Shown here piece after piece: positions 59,784 to 64,000 of a DNA stretch of 64,000 nt. How positions within the stretch are numbered: position 1 is the stretch's first letter; every line of letters starts with the position of its first letter. Made by a program: the position numbers and the translations under genes. Source of the stretch: Aeoliella sp052161615. Its GTDB lineage: Bacteria > Planctomycetota > Planctomycetia > Pirellulales > Lacipirellulaceae. The stretch is from the NCBI RefSeq assembly GCF_052161615.1, contig NZ_CP197417.1, forward strand, positions 1 to 64,000. Reading direction: 5' to 3'. The notes under the pieces are model-generated. The model was not told the DNA's origin. It saw nothing but the letters and a program-made list of their open reading frames with translations, and searched no databases.

Positions 59784-61073
59784 ATGCTAACACAATCCGA
59801 CCTCGCGATCTCCAAGCTTGGCGAGCCGCGGCACGATTCGCCGCTGGTGTTCGACGACGTTCGTACACGGTTCCTCTCCGACTCGTCGCGAGTGCTGCAT
59901 GAGATCGACTACTGCGACGGCGACGATATCGTTCCGCTGGGGTTCGAGCGCGCGGGGGCTCGCCGGCGGGTGTTCTTCGATGCGTCGAAAAGCAAGGCGG
60001 CCATCGTCACGTGCGGCGGACTCTGCCCGGGCCTCAACAACGTGGTCCGGAATCTGTACTACCACCTTCATAGCTGTTATGGCGTGCCTTCGATACTCGG
60101 CATTCGCTTTGGCTACTCGGGGCTGAATCCAAAGGAGGGTTTTCCGCCGATCGAGCTCACTCCCGAGTCGGTCGAGCACATTCATCATCAAGGCGGCACG
60201 ATCCTTGGCACCTCGCGCGGGCCGCAGGAGCCGAAGGTGATGATCGACTTTCTGGTGGAGCAGGGGGTCAACATGCTGTTCTGCATCGGCGGCGACGGGA
60301 CCCAGAAGGGTGCCCACGCCCTCGCCGAAGAAGTTCGGAAGCGTGGGCTTGAGATCGCCATCGTTGGCATCCCCAAGACCATCGACAACGACATCCAGTA
60401 CTGTTACCGCTCGTTCGGTTTCGTCACCGCGGTCTCCGAAGCCGAGAAAGTCATTGACTGTGCGCACGTGGAAGCGAAGAGCGTTCCCGGTGGCATTGGC
60501 CTCGTGAAGCTGATGGGGCGCGAAGCGGGGTTCATCGCCGCTGCCGCCACCATCGCCAGCGGCGAAGTCAATTTCGCGCTGATTCCGGAAGTGCCGTTCG
60601 AACTGGAAGGAAAGCATGGTCTACTGGGAAAACTGGAGCGTCGACTAGCGGCACGGAATCACGCCGTGATCGTCGTCGCTGAGGGGGCGGGGCAGCATCT
60701 CTTGAATCGTCATGGCGAGGAGTTCGACAAGTCGGGCAATCGCAAGTTGAGTGACATCGGCATGTTTCTCAAGGAACAGATCACTCGCCACTTCGGAGCG
60801 AAGCACCAGCCGGCGAGCGTGAAGTACTTTGACCCCAGCTACAACATTCGCAGCGTCCCCGCCGACGCCGCTGACAGCTTGCTGTGCGAGCAACTCGCCC
60901 GAAATGCCGTTCATGCCGCCATGTGTGGCAAGACCGACATGTTCGTCGGCTCGTGGCACAATCACACGGTGCACGTCCCACTACCGATTAGCGTGGGGCA
61001 GATTAAACGGATCGACCCCGAGAGCGAAATGTGGACCACGGTCCTTGCCATCACTGGGCAGGATAAGTGGTGA
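59784..61073 (+). CDS. 6-phosphofructokinase (PfkA superfamily, plant-like type)
   Basis: 429 aa, phosphorylates fructose 6-phosphate in glycolysis. Signatures: VTCGGLCPGLNNVVRNL, FGYSGL, ILGTSRGPQ, FCIGGDGTQKGA (about 166-177) and IPKTIDNDI (about 195-203), GREAGFIAAAA. GGDGT with Gly favours ATP over pyrophosphate, while Lys in PKTIDND is otherwise seen in PPi enzymes; this mixed pattern characterises the long plant/spirochaete-like group. Phosphoryl donor is therefore not certain. The ATG at 59784 is the only sensible start. Not linked to other glycolytic genes. Confidence 0.88.
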   Translation: MLTQSDLAISKLGEPRHDSPLVFDDVRTRFLSDSSRVLHEIDYCDGDDIVPLGFERAGARRRVFFDASKSKAAIVTCGGLCPGLNNVVRNLYYHLHSCYGVPSILGIRFGYSGLNPKEGFPPIELTPESVEHIHHQGGTILGTSRGPQEPKVMIDFLVEQGVNMLFCIGGDGTQKGAHALAEEVRKRGLEIAIVGIPKTIDNDIQYCYRSFGFVTAVSEAEKVIDCAHVEAKSVPGGIGLVKLMGREAGFIAAAATIASGEVNFALIPEVPFELEGKHGLLGKLERRLAARNHAVIVVAEGAGQHLLNRHGEEFDKSGNRKLSDIGMFLKEQITRHFGAKHQPASVKYFDPSYNIRSVPADAADSLLCEQLARNAVHAAMCGKTDMFVGSWHNHTVHVPLPISVGQIKRIDPESEMWTTVLAITGQDKW

Positions 61074-61099
61074 TCCTCCATTGAATATTGGGAGGGCTC

Positions 61100-62725
61100 T
61101 TACTTTCGATAGGCGTATTCCGTTGAGTTGATGAGCGACCACAGTAGGTCCTCGTACGTCTCGGTGCGATTGTCGACTGACTCTCCGTAAGCCTCCACTT
61201 CCGCCAGCTCTGCCTCCGTCGGTTCGCGGCAGAGCGTTCGGAGGAATAGCTCGGTGGTTAGCATTTCGTCGTCTTTTACCTCGGCAATCAGCTTACCGAG
61301 CGACGTCGGCCGGCGCTTCGAGCCGGCGGTGAGCGTGCGGTTGATTTGCGGCTGGTTCATCATCGCGAGCGCCTGAGGAATGCTTGCCGTGATCGTCTCC
61401 CGTGGTGCCGAGGGGTCGAAGCCGAACGCTGAGTTGAAACCATCGCGGGGCGAAGCCTGGGCGCCGTACATGCGCCCGCCCTGACCGCCCGAGACCATCG
61501 ACCGAACCGTCGCCTCGTCGAGCTCCAGCGTCGTGAGCAAAGCGTTGAACAATTGATCGCCCCGCAGTGGCTGGGCGACGTTCGCCGTGAATGGCGTCGC
61601 GTCGGGCAGACGGCGAGGACGGGTCTCGCGTTGGTACGCCTGGGTATTAAGGATCACGCGCATTAGCCACTTAGGGTCGTAGCCACTCGCGGCGAACTCC
61701 TTCGACAGGAACTCAACCGCCCGCTTGCCATGCGGTGTGCGGTCGGGGCCCATGTCATCCACGGGCTCGTAAAAACCCTCGCCCACGAGCTCGGCCCACA
61801 TGCGATTCACGTACGCCGTGGCGAACCACTCGTTCGAAGTCATCCACTCGGCAATCGCACCGCGGCGATCGGCGTCGGGCGTACCGAGCGAAACCTCGGC
61901 ACCCGTCAGGAAGAACCGCGGCTCCATTCGCGTCCCCGCGGCCGCCGGATCGTTGAGGTCGGGCATGTAGTGCTCGGGCTTGCCGCGACGGTTGGCGTTG
62001 TCGTTCATGCCGCGTCGTCGCTCGCGGGCGTCATTGGCGATAACTTCGAAGCTCCGCTTAGTCGCCGTGTTGACCTGCCGCACGGCGGTGCGGGGGAAGA
62101 ACGCGGCGAGTTCATGAAACTGCTCGCGCTTCCAGCGATCGTAGGGATGATCGTGACACTGAGCGCATTGAATCTGGATGCCAAGAAAAATCCGCGACAT
62201 CTCGGCGGTGGTGTCCTCCGTGATACCGTCCTGCGCCATGACAATCGCAGTGGCTCCCTCATCGCGCACGTCGCCCCGCGCGGTGATGAACTGCGTGGCG
62301 ACCTCGTCCCAACCGGTCCCTTTGTTGAGCTCGTCGGTTAGCAGCGTCACCAGGGCGTTCGACACCAGCACCGCACGATCTTCAATCCGCCGCGAGAGAA
62401 TCACGTCGCGCCAGTAGCGGGCCCAGTTCTGTCCGTACTGGTCGCTCGCCAGGAGGTCGCGAATCACCCGGTCGCGTTTGTCGGGTGCGGGGTCGAGCAG
62501 GAACGCCGTGGTGTGCTCGGGCGAGGGAATGTCCCCCACCAAGTCGAGCCACACGCGGCGGAGGAACGTCGCGTCGTCGATCTGCGGGGCGAGCTCCGTT
62601 TGGTCGTCGAACAGCTCCTCGGCAATCAATCGATCGACCTGCCGAGCCACGCGGTCGATGCTCGGCTGGGCGAGCACGATGCTGGGCACCAGGCAAAGCG
62701 TGACGAGGAGGAGCGAGCGGACCAT
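61100..62725 (-). CDS. DUF1549/DUF1553 protein
   Basis: 541 aa with a signal peptide (LLLVTLCLVPSIVLAQP). The DUF1549 part has FLRRVWLDLVGDIPSPEHTTAFLLDP, GQNWARYWRDVI and IFLGIQIQCAQCHDHPYDRW. The DUF1553 part has RRGAIAEWMTSNEWFATAYVNRMWAELVGEGFYEPVDDM, ending in an SLINSTEYAYRK tail. CAQCH is a CxxCH haem-c-like motif. The family is large in planctomycetes and often linked to sulfatases or DUF1501 genes, which are absent next to it here. Role unknown; periplasmic. Converges on the phosphofructokinase gene with a 26-base gap. Confidence 0.88.
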   Translation of the reverse strand: MVRSLLLVTLCLVPSIVLAQPSIDRVARQVDRLIAEELFDDQTELAPQIDDATFLRRVWLDLVGDIPSPEHTTAFLLDPAPDKRDRVIRDLLASDQYGQNWARYWRDVILSRRIEDRAVLVSNALVTLLTDELNKGTGWDEVATQFITARGDVRDEGATAIVMAQDGITEDTTAEMSRIFLGIQIQCAQCHDHPYDRWKREQFHELAAFFPRTAVRQVNTATKRSFEVIANDARERRRGMNDNANRRGKPEHYMPDLNDPAAAGTRMEPRFFLTGAEVSLGTPDADRRGAIAEWMTSNEWFATAYVNRMWAELVGEGFYEPVDDMGPDRTPHGKRAVEFLSKEFAASGYDPKWLMRVILNTQAYQRETRPRRLPDATPFTANVAQPLRGDQLFNALLTTLELDEATVRSMVSGGQGGRMYGAQASPRDGFNSAFGFDPSAPRETITASIPQALAMMNQPQINRTLTAGSKRRPTSLGKLIAEVKDDEMLTTELFLRTLCREPTEAELAEVEAYGESVDNRTETYEDLLWSLINSTEYAYRK

Positions 62726-62821
62726 GGGAAACCCCAGGGAAGTGAAGCGGGACGCCTAGAATCTATCGTATCGAACCCCAAGCCCGCCTGCTGGGTTTCG
62801 AGGGGTGGATTTCGGTTGGCG

Positions 62822-62924
62822 AGTAATGTCGCAGTGCCGCGACAAAACGTTTGGCGTAAGTGATTGTGGGGTATGGAGTTGTGAAGTTGTCGCGTTCGGA
62901 AATCTCAATGGGTGCGACATTACT
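62822..62924. repeat. Nested inverted repeat with family H ends
   Basis: AGTAATGTCGCA (62822-62833) and its perfect inverse TGCGACATTACT (62913-62924) enclose a second perfect pair, CGCGACAA (62838-62845) and TTGTCGCG (62887-62894). The 41-base centre is unrelated. It lies in a 434-base gap (62726-63159) without a gene; the rest of that gap shows AT-rich sequence upstream of the next gene and nothing else recognised. Same ends as 28011-28049. Confidence 0.75.
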
Positions 62925-63159
62925 CCAGGTGACGAGGGCCTCGAAAGTGGTCGGGTTAAAGGTGACGGGTAACGTTTAAAATCAATGCGTAGTGTAACAG
63001 AACGTGCGTACACTGTCAAGGGTTGCGGCGGAAGATTTTACGAAGCCGTGATAGCTCACGGGCGTCAGGAAATTTATGCGTAGTTGCGTAGGTTTTCGCA
63101 GCACTTAGAATGCTTGCTTCCTGAAAAATAAAACTGTACCGAGTGTGGGAGTGGATCCG

Positions 63160-63903
63160 ATGGCGAGTGAACCCGATTTGCGGTTTGATATCGATGCTCT
63201 GTTCGAACACATGATCGAGAATCTCGACCATGATCTGAGCGACGAGAAAGACTGGTGCTACTTGCTGCAATCGGCGGACTCCGCGAAGCTGCGAGAAGTG
63301 GCGGCTGAGATGGAGGGCGAGTTTGACATTCAGTTCGCCGAAGCGATGGAAACGACCGACGGCTCGAATGGCTCCCCGTCCCTTGCCGAGCTTACGCTCA
63401 TCCAGCGAGCCGCCCTCACGGCCAGCGAAGTGAAGGCCACTGCCGAATCGGTGAAAGCGATTGCCATTGCGAAAGGCCTCCAGTACGAAGGGGTGAGTTG
63501 CTACGACCCCGTGGATGCGGAGGACTTGCTCGACTGGATGCCTCCGGAGGACGCGACCTGGCGACTGCGCGTCATGAGCGATAGTGGCCTGCCCCCCAAT
63601 GCCGAGTTGCCGTGGACTTTCTTGGTGGTGATGCCGAGCGTCGAAGCTTTGCACCGCGTAACCGAGGCGCTCCAGGGAGAAGGTTACACCGACATCGACC
63701 TGTTCGACGAGCCCGACGAAAACGGCGTGTGCGGATTGTGCCTATTCATCGCGGGACGCAACGTCGAGTCGGCCCTAAGCGCCGAGATCGCCCGGATTGC
63801 TCACCACGCCGAAGCTTGTGGCGGCGAACTCCAAGGAGTGCAGTTCTACGACCGCGACGAGTTCGACGAAGTCTTCGGCGACGAAGCGCCTGATGAAGAG
63901 TGA
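63160..63903 (+). CDS. RraB-like acidic protein
   Basis: 247 aa, strongly acidic, no signal. The C-terminal half (LPWTFLVVMPSVEALHRVTEALQGEGYTDIDLFDEPDENGVCGLCLFIAGRN, then AHHAEACGGELQGVQFYD) matches the RraB (RNase E inhibitor B) fold pattern, while the first half is helical and specific. RraB regulates RNase E in gammaproteobacteria; relevance here is not shown. ATG 63160 has GGGAG 8 bases upstream; the in-frame GTG at 63145 lies before it. It is followed by about 100 bases with no feature to the window end. Confidence 0.6.
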   Translation: MASEPDLRFDIDALFEHMIENLDHDLSDEKDWCYLLQSADSAKLREVAAEMEGEFDIQFAEAMETTDGSNGSPSLAELTLIQRAALTASEVKATAESVKAIAIAKGLQYEGVSCYDPVDAEDLLDWMPPEDATWRLRVMSDSGLPPNAELPWTFLVVMPSVEALHRVTEALQGEGYTDIDLFDEPDENGVCGLCLFIAGRNVESALSAEIARIAHHAEACGGELQGVQFYDRDEFDEVFGDEAPDEE

Positions 63904-64000
63904 ATGGCGAAGAGTGAATGACAACGAGTGAATTGTGAGCGTAATACCCCGGCGTTGACCAATCGCGGTTCGCTATGTTTGCTCGCCTACTAGGCCCGGC

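Noticed and set aside
1..64000. tRNA, rRNA, tmRNA or other structural RNA genes
   Set aside because: I looked for T-loop-like GGTTCRA sequences and long conserved RNA stretches and found none convincing; a covariance-model search would be needed to exclude small RNAs.

Overview
The window is GC-rich chromosomal DNA from a member of the Planctomycetota, most likely of the order Pirellulales. This rests on gene content: an archaeal-type Ftr formyltransferase, DUF1549/DUF1553 and DUF1559 proteins, a dockerin-bearing surface protease with an LEsRtmL-type N-terminus, a linked sigma factor and Ser/Thr kinase pair, and an OprB-like porin. The left edge looks like the conventional chromosome start, because base 1 is an in-frame ATG of dnaA.

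Layout. 1-6 kb is the replication module: dnaA, a candidate oriC, dnaN, a DUF721/DciA-like gene and gyrB, with gyrA 40 kb away at 46.0 kb and no recF in between. 6-18 kb holds a porin, a BamE-like protein, a PQQ propeller protein, an alcohol dehydrogenase, an S1-domain protein, ftr, an STN-like secreted protein, a PilZ-like protein, a zinc-finger anti-sigma-like protein and bcp. 18-32 kb holds rsfS, argS, the matrixin/dockerin protease, ribD with a SEC-C/TPR gene, a DUF1559 protein, purE, a sodium/solute symporter and an MFS carrier. 33-37 kb is the kinase/sigma pair with a DUF6714 cassette between them. 37-46 kb holds a LysM-like protein, a GH172 (DUF2961) enzyme, an M42 peptidase, two different single-gene HUH transposases and a squalene-cyclase-repeat protein. 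46-64 kb holds gyrA, a ParDE pair, several secreted proteins, a methyltransferase, a PEP-CTERM protein, an asparaginase, a DUF559 cassette, a large PD-(D/E)XK-like protein with 27-residue repeats, a phosphofructokinase and a DUF1549/1553 protein.

The striking feature is between the genes. Almost every longer intergenic stretch is packed with short palindromic repeats of at least ten families. Several families show compensatory base changes, so the hairpin is conserved rather than the sequence. Four families bracket exactly one small gene each: a PDDEXK_3/GxxExxY protein, an IS200-like Y1 transposase, a RAYT-type Y1 transposase and a DUF559 (Vsr-like) protein. A fifth, a 75-nt direct repeat, brackets a DUF6714 gene. 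Gene-less derivatives of the GxxExxY-linked repeat occur at 16, 23 and 33 kb, and several repeats are nested in others. My inference is that this genome carries several parallel repeat-and-handler systems, two built on known HUH transposases and two on nuclease-fold proteins not generally recognised as mobilisers.

I found no tRNA, rRNA or CRISPR array by eye.
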